Assembly (NCBI GenBank): GCA_014529385.2
Contig: CM043967.1
Span: forward strand, 7,024,001-7,088,000
Direction of reading: 5' to 3'
Source of the DNA: Adiantum capillus-veneris
Taxonomy: Eukaryota > Streptophyta > Polypodiopsida > Polypodiales > Pteridaceae
Length of the DNA: 64,000 nucleotides
Shown here piece after piece: positions 34,769 to 46,578 of the stretch; within the stretch, counting starts at the first letter, position 1, and each line of letters begins with the position of its first letter. The translations under genes and the position numbers were made by a program. The notes beneath the pieces were generated by a model. The model made no database searches. It was not told the DNA's origin and saw only the letters and a list, made by a program, of their open reading frames with translations.

Positions 34769-35284
34769 CCTTCCTGCTCTTCTAGCAGTTTCCGTCTTAC
34801 TTCATCCACTTCTTCTTCTGTAAAAGGGACATTTGGGATATTTTTTGTTGTAGCGTCCAGGATCTCAAAGTTTTTGATGTAATCTTCAAATCTATCTCTA
34901 TGCACCCTTCGGGATGATCTCGACATTGCTTCTAGTGAGGGCTTCCACAGCTCGCTCAAATCTCCCTTGAGTGCTCTTTCGGCTCTGAAGCTTTCCATTA
35001 ATCTTTCGAGCCGTGCCGCTTTCTGCGATTTGGTCTCCTTGATTGACACTTGTAAACTTTCTTTCTTTGTTTTCTTCAACTCTGGCTGCTCCTCTTGCAC
35101 GGTCTCTAGCCGGCGCTTTAATCTTGTGGCAACTCTGGGTGCTTTGGGCTGTTCTTACTCTTTATCTTCTTTCAGCCTTAGCCAATCATTCTGTGATGGA
35201 GGGTCAGGCCAGTTTCCCTTGGCGTGCAATGCTCCATAAACCACTTTTGTTATCAGTTCACCTGGCACAATGTAGGTGGGATTC
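32480..35284 (-). pseudogene. ORF3 of B2, middle and C-terminal part
   Basis: Continues the ORF3 reading from the inversion breakpoint: TYIVPGELITKVVYGALHAKG (35200-35270), EPFDYI-like RFEDYIKNFEILDA (34860-34900), an Arg-Glu repeat made by a TC microsatellite (34701-34766), a Glu/Lys-rich linker, a long coiled coil (33530-34390) and the conserved C-terminus with MVKTLTGAIKLF (about 32850), ending at a TAA at 32480-32482. It is broken by a few stops and frameshifts but is more open than B1. The N-terminal part is at 42121-42812 on the other strand. Confidence 0.8.
34701..34766. repeat. (TC)33 microsatellite inside B2 ORF3
   Basis: A pure dinucleotide run in the coding frame encodes alternating Arg and Glu on the minus strand. 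B1 has only a short ERERK-type stretch at the same place (about 26215-26235), so this is an expansion within the coiled-coil protein. Confidence 0.95.
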
Positions 35285-36763
35285 TTTCTGATGCAGATGT
35301 ACATGATGTACTTGATGAGGAAAGGGCTAAAAATGAGCAGGCTAGAGGTATGCCAAAATGGCTGGTGCACACTTTGCATGACATTAAATTGGATGCACCT
35401 TTGTCTAGTTGTACTCGTTCAGGCTCTCGCCATGCATCTTATGCATCAAATTGTTATGCTTTGGCTGTGTCTAGCTTACATGATGTTGAGGAGCCTTTGT
35501 CTTTTGATGAAGCACAGAATTCAAAAATTGGATGGCTGCCATGCAATCAGAATATGATGCACTTATAGAAAATGACACATGGACTTTATGTGATTTGCCT
35601 CCTGGCAAAAAGGCCATTGGTACGAAGTGGGTTTACAAGTTAAAACACAAGCCGGATGGTGAGATCGATCGCCATGAGGCTCGACTTGTTGCAAAGGGTT
35701 ATGCATAGCAAAAAGGCATTGATTATGAAGAGACTTTTGCTCCCACTTGTCATATGACTACTATGCGTTTTCTATGTGCATTGGCAGCTCATTTTGGTTG
35801 GGATGTACATCAATCAAACATTGTTACTGCTTTTCTTGAATGGTGACATATTTGAGGAAGTTTATGTAACGCAACCTCGCGGTTTTGTCATAAAAGGACA
35901 AGAGGACAAAGTGTGCAGATGTAAGAAGGCTTTGTATGGGTTGAAGCAATCTCCTTGTGCTTGGTATGAGAAAGCTGACACTCATTTGGTGAAATGAGGC
36001 TTTTGTAATAGTCCAACAGATGAGGCTGGTTGTTTTGACACGTTTGAAGTTGAGTCTACATGATGCTGGTGATCCTGCTGATGTCACTCTTTACCAAACT
36101 GTTGTTGGCTGCCTCATTTATGTATGCAACACGAGGCCGGATATTCAGTTTGCAGTCTCACAGGTCAGCAGATTTATGCATAGCCCAGGGTCTAAGCATT
36201 GGCAGGCTGTCAAGAGGATTTTCTGCTACCTTAGTGGCACTTTACATCTTGGCTTGTTTTATCCCAAGGGGGGATCATTGCCGCCACACTTACATGCTTT
36301 TTCGGACTCATATCGGGCTGGTTGTTTTGACACGCGAGTGTCCACAAGTGGTTTTTGCTTCATGCTTGGCAGTTCATGTATATCATGGTTGAGCAAGAAG
36401 CAACCTACTGTGGCCACTTTGAGTTGTGAGGCTGAGTACAGGGCAGTCTTCACAGCTACGGTTGAGTGTGTATGGCTCAGACGCCTTATGGCTGATTTGG
36501 GTGTTGGACAGGACACTGTCAACACTATCTACACTGACAGTCAGAGCGCATTGGCAGTTGCGAGGAACCCAGTTTTTCATGCTCGCACAAAGCACATTGA
36601 GATGCATTACCAGTATGTCAGGGAGAGGCTCTCAGCAGGGGAGATCAGCTTGGCTTATGTGCCAACACAGGACAACCTTGCAGATCTTTTCACAAAGGCA
36701 TTGTCTCGTGAGAAGCTTGAAGCTTTCCACAAAGCTTTGGGCTTACTCCCCTTTGTGGACTGA
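35285..36763 (+). pseudogene. pol: Copia C pol, RT N-half and RNase H (3' half of element)
   Basis: Ty1/copia RT start with TWTLCDLPPGKKAIGTKWVYKLK (about 35578-35645), LVAKGYA-QKGIDYEETFAP (35688-35750), FGWDVHQ, FLNGDIFEEVYVTQP (35840-35880) and ALYGLKQSPCAWY (35930-35970). The reading then jumps from about 36030 to DPADVTLYQTVVGCLIYVCNTRPD, so about 130 residues holding the catalytic YVDD are missing. RNase H is well preserved to the end (CISWLSKKQPTVATLSCEAEY, IYTDSQSA, ARTKHIE, DLFTKALS). The 247-codon frame 36020-36763 is open. The 5' part of the element is at 42821-44503, minus strand. Confidence 0.9.
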
Positions 36764-36838
36764 TCATGTCCTCAGGGAATGGCACTTCCCTTTACTCATG
36801 TGCCAGCTCTCATTCACCGCATCACTCTAGGGGGGATT

Positions 36839-37065
36839 TGTTACCATATACATGTGGTAGTGATGTGTGTGAACACACTAGGACCACCGGGGCATTTTTT
36901 CCCTCTTTAGGAGGTTTTTTCCCCCGTGCATTGTATATAGGCCCATCACTCTATGGCTATCTATCTTTCCATTGCACACTAAGTAATACACTCTCTATTG
37001 TGTGCCTTGAGCTTCCTTCGTCTTCTCCAAGCTGTGTGCGTTTCTCTGCAACCCTAATTCCAACA
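36839..37065 (+). repeat. 3' LTR of copia C (227 bp)
   Basis: TGTTACCATATAC to ATTCCAACA, preceded by a purine tract (CTAGGGGGGATT). It has the same length and ends as the minus-strand LTR at 53579-53805. A TATA box lies at about 36933-36940. It is followed by AACCG, one half of the target duplication (other half AATCG, minus strand 53806-53810). Confidence 0.95.
36933..36940 (+). promoter_or_regulatory. TATA box in copia C LTR
   Basis: GTATATAG is in the right half of the short LTR. The copy in the other LTR reads the same on the minus strand at about 53704-53711. Confidence 0.5.
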
Positions 37066-38070
37066 AACCGGAGGAATATGGTGGCCTACATTGCATATGG
37101 ATGGTGAGGAGTTTGTCAAGCGTTGTGACGTATGTCAGCGCACCAAGGTGCCGATAAAGAGAGATGAGATGCCACTACCGCCAATGATGGGAGCAAGGGT
37201 ATTTGCAAAATGGGGCATTGATTTTGTGGGGCCTATTTCACCCCCTGCATATCGCACCCATACCCAATATATCATTATGGCTATGGACTATCTCACAAAA
37301 TGGGCAGAAGTTAAGGCAACACAAAAAGCAGACGTAAGAACCACTACACAATTTTTGTATGATAATGTCTTTGTATGATACGGGTTACCAATAGAAATTG
37401 TCAGTGATCGAGGAACACATTTTCTTAATGAAGTCATTGAATATCTGCTAGAGGAATTCATGGTCATACATAGAAAATCTGCTCCATATCATCCACAAGC
37501 AAATGGACAAGCTGAGGCCACAAATAAAACATTATGCATTGTTTTGACTAAAATTGTATCAGAGTCGAGGACAGACTGGGATCAGCAGCTACACTCAACA
37601 CTATGGGCATACAGGGTAGCTTACAAAACATCGATAGGAACAACACCGTACAACATGGTGTTTGGCCTAAATGCTATATTACCCATAGAGTTTTTAAATT
37701 CCAACTCTACGAGTAGCGAAACGCTTAGAATGGACAGGGCATGAGCTCTCTTCGAGAATAGATGATCTTGAAAAGCTAGATGAACTTCGCTTATGAGCTG
37801 TAGCTTTAATCTATGCTAAAAAGAGAAGACAAAAGGAGTTTTTTGACAAGCATATGCGCACAAAAGAGTTCAAAACAGGTGATTATGTACTTTTTTATAC
37901 CTTGAAACAACATGCCAAGAAACTTAAAAAGCGAGGGATGGACCCTTTGTGATTAGTGACTTATCACAAAGTGGAGCTTTCAAGCTTGCTACATTAGTAG
38001 GTGAAGAAATGCCAATTTGGATTAGTGGGTGTCAATTAAAAAAGTATCATTTACCACTAACAAAAGATAT
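37066..38070 (+). pseudogene. pol: B2 integrase, second zinc module end, core and C-terminus
   Basis: Continues, across the copia insertion, the integrase begun at 53806-54250 on the minus strand. It has NMVAY-like [24 protein letters not shown] (37080-37150), KWGIDFVGP (37208), VSDRGTHF (about 37405), GQAEATNK (about 37510) and a GPY/F-like end (37940-37985). Stops at about 37377 and a frameshift near 37725 break it. It is displaced and inverted relative to the rest of B2. Confidence 0.88.
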
Positions 38071-38760
38071 GCTTCAACAAATCCATCAAGAAAAACAACG
38101 GATGAAGGAGAAACAGAGGGTACGAGAAGAAGCTCAAGCAGAAGCAAAGGAACGCATTGCAAAAAGACGGCTTCTACGACAACAACAACAATGTGGATCA
38201 CTGTTGCGAATAAATGCTATTCGACTAACGAATTTTGATGACGACACAGTGGAGCCAATAATTGCAGTCAAAGTGGGTAGCAATCAAGTTGAATCGACGA
38301 CATTGCTTGATTCTAGAGCTCAAGCAAATCTAATCTCTTATAGATTATACAAACAGCTCAAGCTCAAAGGTCAACTACATCCTACACCACAAGTGCTGGA
38401 AAGTAGTATATCACATTCGCTGAAAACATTGGGTTGGACTATATTGCATGTACAAATACATCAATATATTTACCCAAGCAAGTTTGTGGTCGAGGATGAA
38501 AGCACACAACACCCCATGTTGTTGGGACAACTTTGGCAAAAAGAGTATAATGTGCAGATAGATTGGAATGCGGATGTAGTCAAAATTCAGCATCCACAAG
38601 AACATCAGGTTGTAGCCTTTGCTCAACAACCCCGAAAGAACCAGATGGCAGCAACACAATCAAGAAAGAAAGAACCAAAGAACAACATGGCGAACAAACA
38701 GGGAACTGCCAACCATGTTCACTACAAACATAAAACACCATTGACCGCAGTGCCAAGATA
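38071..38760 (+). pseudogene. B2 second retropepsin-like domain, fused to integrase end
   Basis: A single open frame 37949-38761 runs from the integrase C-terminus through the charged helical linker (REEAQAEAKERIAKRRLL) into VEPIIAVKVGSNQVESTTLLDSRAQANLISYRLY (DSR at about 38310) and MLLGQLWQKEYNVQIDW (38515-38565). It shows that the domain is a C-terminal extension of Pol. Here Gly of the DSG motif is Arg, which would abolish activity. B1 retains DSGA. Confidence 0.78.
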
Positions 38761-39340
38761 AAAGTTACCAACACGCGAAAAACAAGTATGGGTGCGGAAG
38801 GATAGAAATGACATGGTAGACAAACCACAAGACACCAAAAGAAGTCAACCGAAGCAGACAGTTCAACCAAAAACCAAGGGAATAAAACAGATATGGATTC
38901 CAAAGAAAATGCTCAGCAACAACTTAAATGCGATTCGCATTTGGATCCCGAAACCGAAGTAACAAGAACTCCCTTCAGTACAAGCAAGATCGGCATGCAG
39001 ACAAACACAACATAGGAAACCGGCAAACCGATCCATGTGGGTGCCAATCAGTAGCAAAACAATGACAACTGCGAAAGTATCAATAAACCTGCCAAAACCA
39101 CCAAAGCAAAGCTACAAATGGAAAGCAAAAGAGACAAAGAATACGGCCAATTCCACCAAGACAATTCTCTCCGAGGAGACGAATACGGCCATATCGACAA
39201 TAGCGGCAAACCAAGCGACTTTTGCGCGAAAGAGGATCAAACAAAGAGCGGTAGAGTTACAAATTTTACTTACAAAGAAAATCTACTGCCCAAATCAACA
39301 ACAAACAGGAAACCTCGACGGCCATTCCAATAAGCATATT
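38761..39340 (+). pseudogene. B2 basic Trp-motif tail
   Basis: Matches 21620-22160 of B1, with VWVRKD, IWIPKK, IWIPKPK and MWVPIS motifs and Lys/Thr/Gln-rich spacers. Interrupted frames. Confidence 0.45.
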
Positions 39341-42120
39341 GCTTATTACCTCCTCTTGCACAACATTAATTTTTCCATGCACTGATCGAGTATGCATCAT
39401 ATAGGGCCACATTACATGACCAAGCATTAGCACAATTTTTAACCCATGCACGGTACATACACCGAGGCAGTACCTTGTCGTCCGGGAGGACTCCCGCTAG
39501 GAGGGGGGGAAGGTATTCTCAAATGTGGACCCAATGGAAAAAAGAGCAAAAAAGGGCATGTTTTTCGACTATTTCAAAGGGTTGTCGTTTGATTGCGAAA
39601 TTTTCTGGACTAACCTAAGTACATATGCCCTTATACAACATGAATCTACAAGTATATGGGGCCAAACGCCAAATCAAGCCCCTAGGTATATATATATAAG
39701 CAAAAATAGTCATTTTTTGGGCAAAATATTGCTAAAAGGAAGAAATCCGGCCATAAAAATTTCATGTGAGTGTATATAGTGTTTTGCGGTGATTTTTTTT
39801 ATTTATTATGATTTTTGGGGATTTTTGGGTTTAATTTTCTTATTTCCTTTTAATTTTACTAATTTTTTGTAGAAAAACTTTAAAAATACAAAAAGCAGGT
39901 GAAAAACGATCATAATGAAAAACAAAAAATATGGGGATGATTAGTGACTATAGAAAAACCTATGGTACAATGGGGGTGCAATTATGAGAAGGGAGCGGAA
40001 AGCGTGTTTTTGCCAGATTTTGACCGAAACGTCAAATTTCTCGGAAACTGGGCAAATGAAGTCCAAATCAAGAAATTTTTGAGCCTAAACCGCATATCGC
40101 AAGAAGTTGGGAGCACATGTCAAATTTCATAGAAAGTGGTTCGGGGACCCCCATTATAAGAAATTTTCACTTCATTTTAAGCTCATTTTCGCTATTATCC
40201 TTTGAGAGAGAGCTTCTGCCACCTAGAGCGAACGGAACTTCTAGCAGCTTCTACGACGTGCAGGACTACCCGACAAGCTCCAGACATGAGAGGTAGGCTC
40301 ACCACCTTGAGCTTTTCGCGCATGTTTGTTGTTTTGTCGCGAAAACTAACGTAGGGTTCACACAGAAAGCGAGCGGTAGAGACCTACAGGTAGTCGCGAC
40401 CACCTAACGGCTAACCCAAAATCAATGAGGCTTCATCGGTAGCTTACCCTAGTATAGGAGACCACTTTTGGATGACCAAAGGAAGTAGAAAACCATCGGG
40501 AAAAACCCTAATTCCTAGAGCCCCGCAAGAGGCCACCAAATGGGGAATCGGCAGAAAGGCGCCCAAATGCTACCAAAACTCATGGATAGGAGCATCTTGA
40601 CATGCTCGACAAGTCTATATAGCCCACATGACCATATGGTGACCCGAAGCGGCACTAAACTTCAGAAACGGCATCAGACACACAAAGCATCAAATAGCTC
40701 TCGCGGCCAAACCGCATGTCCGTTTGCCACCAAACTTCACTAGCAGCTTTCCTAGACCATCAACAACCAAGTCCTATGGTGGTAGACCACTGCAAGTCAT
40801 CGAAGACATGAAAACGCAACCACGGGTTTTTCTAGAGCGACAAATTGCCAAATGGAACTCCGATGAAGCCAAAGTTGACAAAAACCATATAGCAAGGATC
40901 CCCAAGGGACCGGGAAGCTATGGAGACCAACATCAAGAAATTTCATCGCCGAAAATCACTCCAAGAGTCAGAAAACGGCTCGGAAACTCTAAAATCCACA
41001 CAGGGAGTTTTCTTCTATCAATTTGACTTTTCTGTTGAAATAATGCTTAAAAGGGACTCGGGGGGCCTCAGGGCAAGCACCAGTAGCACCTCCAACAAAA
41101 TTTTTATCAGGAGACATCCTACGCGTAGTATGTCTCAAGGCCAAATCTGGGCACTAAACCTACCATTTCTCATCACACATAGCTTCTGAATAGCCTTTAC
41201 ATGCTAGCCACCAAGTTTCATCACATTTGGACAAAAATTGACCTCATGTGCACCAAAAACACAAAGTCAGGGCATAGAGGCAATAATGGGGCATAGACCT
41301 ACCAAAACTTGTCCAAATCACATGAAACTTGCACAATACACTCATGAGCACATTGCCAAGCTATCTGTGTGGTCACATGCAAAAAATGATGAAATAGACA
41401 TCCTACGCGTAGGATGTCTAAATGGCATTTTTGGCTCCCAGATGGTAGTTTTCAGTTCCAGATCTCTTTATATCACCTTCAAGAGCTCATATATCAAGTT
41501 TCAAGCCATTCCTATCACATTTGGCCCCCAACACCTCCAAGATGCAAATTTTGAGCCCAAAGACACTACACATGGTCTTACCAACACCAAAACTTGTCCA
41601 AATCAAAATCCAAGAGCATGGCCATATTCCACAGGCCAAGAGCTACCCACAGAACAAATCTCAAGCCAATTTGATGAAATAGACATCCTACGCGTAGGAT
41701 GTCTCCAACATGATTTTGACCTACTGTGCAGGATCTGGCCTCATGGGAGCCATTACCCATTTGAATATCATTTGCCACCTGTTGTGGACATCCTACCAAT
41801 TTATGAGCCTAAAGCCTGAATCTGCCCAGAAATGCACTTTTTGATGCCCAAACCCAATTCCAATCACATAGCCATGTTGCATAGGCCAAGGGCCACCAGC
41901 CTGCCAAGTTTCACAAAAAAACTGATGAAATAGACATCCTACGCGTAGGATGTTTAAATGATAAATTTTGGACAAAATGATACTGTGAGCACATGCAGAG
42001 CTTCCCAAGTTCCTTTTAAGTTTTATTTTCAATTTTCAAGTCATTTGGATAGTTAGAACTTTGTTTCTCAGCTAATATGAAAAAACCGCTAACTTCGGAC
42101 TATTGAGTACAACAGGATCT
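39341..42120 (+). other. B2 pol-ORF3 spacer
   Basis: Collinear with the B1 spacer: internal polypurine tract (39499-39513), TATATATATAAG (about 39687-39700), candidate donor (40293), four palindromes and candidate acceptor (42115). No gene is seen. Confidence 0.7.
41112..41955. repeat. Array of four 24-bp palindromes, B2 spacer
   Basis: Sites at 41112-41135 (one mismatch), 41396-41419 (perfect), 41681-41704 (perfect) and 41932-41955 (last C changed to T). Spacing is 284, 285 and 251 bp. The array ends 166 bp before the ORF3 ATG at 42121, exactly as in B1. Confidence 0.95.
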
Positions 42121-42812
42121 ATGGCAGCCACAAAATCACCGGCAAAGAAGAAGAGGATGACCCTAAAAGATTACTTGGAAGAAGTAGAGCCCTTTGTCAT
42201 CCCAGCACATGGATTCAAGAGGATTTGCTAGAGTCAAATGACTTGAAGATCTACCAAGGTGTGTTCAAAGATCTGGAAGGAAATGCAATAGAGCTACCCA
42301 TGCTACCAGGGGAGCTCAATGAGTTTGTCAGAAGCAAGATGGGAGAGTACTTGGAGAAGATAGATCTCCATAACTATTTTGAAGCACTAGTGGCCAGCAG
42401 GAATTGACATAAAATGAGTGTGGGAATTTGTAACCACGATCAAATAAGATGGAGTTGCCAGAGTCACTAATCTGCAGGGCAAGCCAGACACTATGATTGT
42501 AATCACAGAAAGAGTGGTGGCAGCACCACTAGACATCTCCAAAAAAGGGGATAGTGTGACAAAGCGCCGAGATGAAGTTAAGGTGTACATCGAAAAGAAG
42601 AACAACTACACCTTTGAAGACATTGCAAACCCTAAAGTGGCGGTCATGAGCCAGCTCTACAACCAGTATTTCCACATGTGTACAAAGCGGCCGCAGAAGT
42701 ACAGAATGCCGTCGGGAGCCATTGCTACCACCTTCACCTGGGCAATGGAAAAGAGCAAGCCAAAGGTGATCAACTATGCTGCCTATATCCATGACAATCT
42801 GCTGAAGATGGG
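42121..42812 (+). pseudogene. ORF3 of B2, N-terminal part
   Basis: ATG at 42121 in the same context as B1 (GGATCT-ATGGCAG). Encodes KSPAKKKRMTLKDYLEEVEPF, then LPMLPGELNEFVRSKMGEYLEKI and, after a frameshift near 42400, NYTFEDIANPKVAVMSQLYNQYF and NYAAYIHDNLLKMG, where the inversion cuts it. About 20 codons present in B1 (around 25065-25090) are missing near 42207. The stop at 25139 of B1 is a Tyr codon here. Confidence 0.82.
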
Positions 42813-42820
42813 CTGATCTT

Positions 42821-44503
42821 AAACATTTTTAGAAACCCCCATAGGCTGTACATTTGCCTCATTGGAACTTACATTCGTATTTCCACCACTGAAGAGAGGC
42901 AACAAAGTGTCATAAATGTCCTGTGAGCTTACATTACTGTCTCTAGTACATGACAGCAAGGGCTGAACAGAATCTTCTACAAACACTACATCCCGAGAAA
43001 CCAGAATATATTTTGTTTGCAACAGCATTTGCAAAATTTTGTCCACACTTGTCATACAAAGTGATCTTATACAGCCCACGGCACAAAAGCCCAGATGCAA
43101 CAATTTCATCACCAAAATTGAGATCATGAACTGTACATCTGTCATCCACAAATTTGACTACAAGTCCAAGTCTAGCAAGTGCGGATACAGACAAGAGATT
43201 CTTCTTGATCCCAGGTACATAAAGTGCATCAATAAGTGTGAAGGAACTACCATTAGCAACAGTGAGCACAATCTTTCCAACTCCCTGAACTGGATAAGAG
43301 GTGTTGTTGGCACAAGTGACTGAATTCCCATGAGGGACAGACTCGAGAGAGGTAAACAATTCATGATGTGAGGTAATGTGCTTTGTAGCACCACTATCGA
43401 AATACCACACATGTGAATTTGCAGCAATTGACAAGCATGCATCATGGACAACAGGATTGTAAGTGCACTCTGCGCTTAAAGCCCATTCTGCATCAACATC
43501 AGCAACACAGTCTCCTTTCACAGAAGACTCAACAATTGCTTCATTTGTAGTGGAACCAACATTTGCAGCGGAACGACTCTCTTTCTTCTTAGCCTCTTTG
43601 GCCTTCAACTTAGGACACGACTTGATCAAGTGATCATTAGCTTTACAATAATGGCAACGCATCTTCTTTTTGCCCTTATCACCGGAATTGCCAGACGAAG
43701 TGCTGCCAGCAGAAGCATTAGGAACAGAAGTTTTGCCACTTCCAGCAGAACCATAAGAAGTGGCTGCATTGCTGTTACCACCCTTTCTTTGAGAAGCAAT
43801 AAAAGCCTGTTCAACTGCACGACGCTGTCTAGTCCTGTTTTTTCTGAAAAGTGACTCTTGCAACAACAATGTGCATAATTCTTTAAACTTGACAACTTCT
43901 GGATTTCCTTGGGTCATAAGTCTCCAAGTACTAGCAAAATTCTGGTAAGAATCTGGTAAGGCATCAAGAACAGTCTGCACAAGGGAACTGTCTGAAATAA
44001 CTTCATCTGCAGAAATAAGTTTCTCATTCCTTGACACTAGCAAGGAAAGTGTCCATATCATCTTCCTCATGCATAATCTTTGACTCCAGCTCTTTACGCA
44101 GCAAAGCAATTTTAGCCTCATTACAGCTTGCATAAAGACCTGCTAGAATATCCCAAGCCTGTTTTGCAGATTTTGCTGAATGGATGTGAGGAACAATGGT
44201 GTGCTTCACAGACAACGCAATCAATGCATGAGCCTGCGTATCCTTAACATCCCAACGAGCTTGTTCTACCGTAGGCAAAACAACTCTAACAGTTGCAATC
44301 CTTGCAGCAAGACCTGCAACATCCTCAACATCGCCTACATCCTCAGAACCAGGACGTACATCAATGCCTTGCACAATGTTCCAGACACCCTTTGACACAA
44401 GAACATGTTGCATCATATAGGCCCACATAGGGTATTTGTCTCCATCCAACCTTTCCTTAGCAGCAAACATCTTGAACACATCTGTGTTGTTGTTGTCAGC
44501 CAT
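42821..44503 (-). pseudogene. gag: Copia C gag, protease and integrase remnants (5' half)
   Basis: ATG at 44503 (MADNNNTDVFKMFAAKERLDG) starts a Ty1/copia Gag with W-Y-M, VWNIVQGI and WDILAGLY motifs and a one-base frame break near 44030. Next come the zinc knuckle CHYCKANDHLIKSC (43620-43660), the protease WYFDSGATKHIT (about 43395-43430) and the pre-integrase block LYKITL (about 43065). The reading then passes directly to SRDVVFVEDSV, the normal end of integrase, so the catalytic integrase core is deleted. The element lacked integrase before the inversion. Confidence 0.88.
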
Positions 44504-44655
44504 GGTAAATGCTACACTTGATGTCAAAACTGCCAAAAAAATGAGAAACGGAGCGAGAACAACCTGTGCTATATAGCACAAACCGTAGAAGACTATAAGG
44601 CACCTGTTATGCAGAAAATGGCATTGATAGAAATTCTGCACAAAATGACGAAATA
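44504..44655 (-). other. Copia C leader, gag-proximal part
   Basis: Untranslated leader between the element A insertion and the copia gag ATG. It continues at 53428-53564. AAATA at 44651-44655 is the target duplication of element A. Confidence 0.8.
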
Positions 44656-46161
44656 TGTCATAATAATCAATATCTAATTCTCCTAAATAATTTTCTCATA
44701 TTAAACTGATCATTTAATGTGGGGAAGGCCAGGGGAGAAAAAACTAGAATATTGGTTAAGCTAGCAGACCGGCCACAGTAGGGATCCAAAGGGGGGGACC
44801 ATCTGCAAAAGAGCCATGTGCAACAATGGGCTAAAAAGACCCTAAGGTTCAGCCCATTAAGACTTCCAAAATGCTAAGGTTCCAAAATTCAAAGGTTGTG
44901 TCCAAAGGTCAACCCTAGGGAAAATTGGATGCTTTGTGTGTGCCCTAAAAGTCTTTGCACATCCCTACATGGGAGGGGGCGAGCCCTAAAGGTAGGGGAT
45001 GAGAGAAAAAGCCACACACACACACACACAGGCTCCCTTTACACAAAGGGAATGAGGGACACATGTCAGCTCCCTAGGCCGGATGCCCACAAGGTGTGCC
45101 CAATTTCTATTGGATGAACCTTGAAGTGGACCAATGAGAATTAAGCTAGAGTAAATCTAGTTTAATTAATTTAAAAACATTTAATAAAAGAAACCAATGA
45201 GAATTAAGTCTCCTAGAAGACTATTGGGCAGTCTCCCAAGGGGTCCAATGAGAGTTTAGTTTAACTATTTAATTACCTAAAGCTCTCACAAAAGGGGAAA
45301 GGGGGACACATGTCAGAAGGCTATCACTTATGCTGCTTAATTGTAATTGGCTTGACTTGGGGAGGGCCAATGAGGCTTCAGCAAGAGCAATTAGCAAGAG
45401 GGCTCGCCCAAGAGAGAGAGGGGGCTGATTTTTGCAAGGCATTATCACACACACACTCACACAAGCTCATGTGTGAAAAAAGAGAAGACTATGTCTTCCC
45501 AAGCTTTAATGGAGAACTCATCACCTACTCCAAGCTTGTGAGATAGAAGCCTACATCAACACTCTCTTGACATGTGGATGCAAATCCAACCAAGAGCCAA
45601 GCTTCAATGCATGCTCATCTCCTCTACCAAGCTAATTACTAATCTAAGCTATGCTACATATGAGTGATTATGTGAGGAGATGTACATCTTTCTCGTAAGA
45701 TACTCCTTCTTTCTCTCAATCTACTCTCATACCTTGCTAGCTCTCACCATCTTCGAAGGTGTGTGAGATCTTGGGTCTGAGAACGGGGATAATTCAAGTT
45801 GTGTTTGTTAAGTGTTTTGCTTAGTGCATGAAGTTTCCATCTTCATTGCACTAGCTAGTCTTGAAGGAACACAAACAATTGTATTGTACAATGTCTCTCT
45901 TGATGGGAGAAACCATAATACAAAGCCTTTTGGAGGGGGGACCGGCTCCATGAAAATCCGGTCCTCAACTGTTGTCAATAGCTTAATTGCTCTCTCTTTT
46001 GAAAGTATTGTCGATGCTATCTAACTAGGTGTTATGCTTTTTGTTTCTCTCTCCACCCAAGCACTCTTGTAATTCTCATTAGGAATCTATTCTAATGAAA
46101 TGCCCACTATGTTCATGCTAATTTCCGCTACTCATAAGTTATTAGGCCATCAAATGTTACA
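44656..46161 (+). repeat. 5' LTR of element A (1506 bp)
   Basis: TGTCATAATAATC to AATGTTACA. Relative to the 3' LTR it lacks 61 bp where GGGGTCCAATGAG is repeated, consistent with slippage or recombination between short direct repeats. It has a CA repeat near 45013-45030 and a series of CCAAT boxes. Short frames in it are not genes. Confidence 0.95.
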
Positions 46162-46162
46162 T

Positions 46163-46174
46163 TGGTATCAGAGC
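46163..46174 (+). other. Primer binding site of element A
   Basis: TGGTATCAGAGC, the exact initiator tRNA-Met complement used by many plant retrotransposons, one base after the LTR. Confidence 0.95.
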
Positions 46175-46578
46175 TCAAGGTTTCTCTTTTCTTGCTCAAG
46201 AAGGGAGGTCCTCAAGCTAGCTACAAATGGTTGGTATTATGAATTGCCTGTGAGTAAGTAGAATAGGGATTTTTCAGCCTTGCAGTGCGCCTGTCTTCGT
46301 GCAGTTAACGGGGCATCACCGTCGAGAGCTATGGTCTTAATAGTGGAGTCTTACGGGGCTTGCCTACGGCTTAACCACTATTGAACTATTAGAAGCTTGA
46401 CAGGAGCCGGTGCTGTTTTGGTGACGAAAGACCCTCTCTTCTATTCCTTGCAATTAATGGTATTCGAGCCGCGGGTACAGTAGCTTGAGTGCTTTTTCTA
46501 AAGGGGTAAAGAGGAGTAGCAACTAGGGCTTGAAGTGCCAAAGTACACGTAAAAAGTTTACACCTTAAAGTTGTTAGA

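Larger units (their letters stand above)
35284..42820. other. Inverted 7.5-kb block with two clean breakpoints
   Basis: At about 35284 minus-strand B2 ORF3 meets plus-strand copia C pol. At 42812 plus-strand B2 ORF3 meets, through the 8-base filler CTGATCTT (42813-42820), minus-strand copia C. Rejoining the ends restores both the ORF3 reading (HDNLLKMG to TYIVPGELIT) and the copia reading (VSKNV to SDADVHDV). No long inverted repeats sit at the breakpoints, so end-joining is likely. Confidence 0.88.

Noticed and set aside
36060-36830. Alternative plus and minus frames over copia RNase H
   Set aside because: Overlap the well-matched RNase H frame 36020-36763 and show no motif.
45269-45460. 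Minus-strand 63-codon frame repeated at 52535
   Set aside because: Also inside the family A LTR, with no coding signature.
46163-46174. tRNA-like sequence
   Set aside because: It is only the 12-base primer site complementary to tRNA-Met. No tRNA gene fold or A/B boxes are present.
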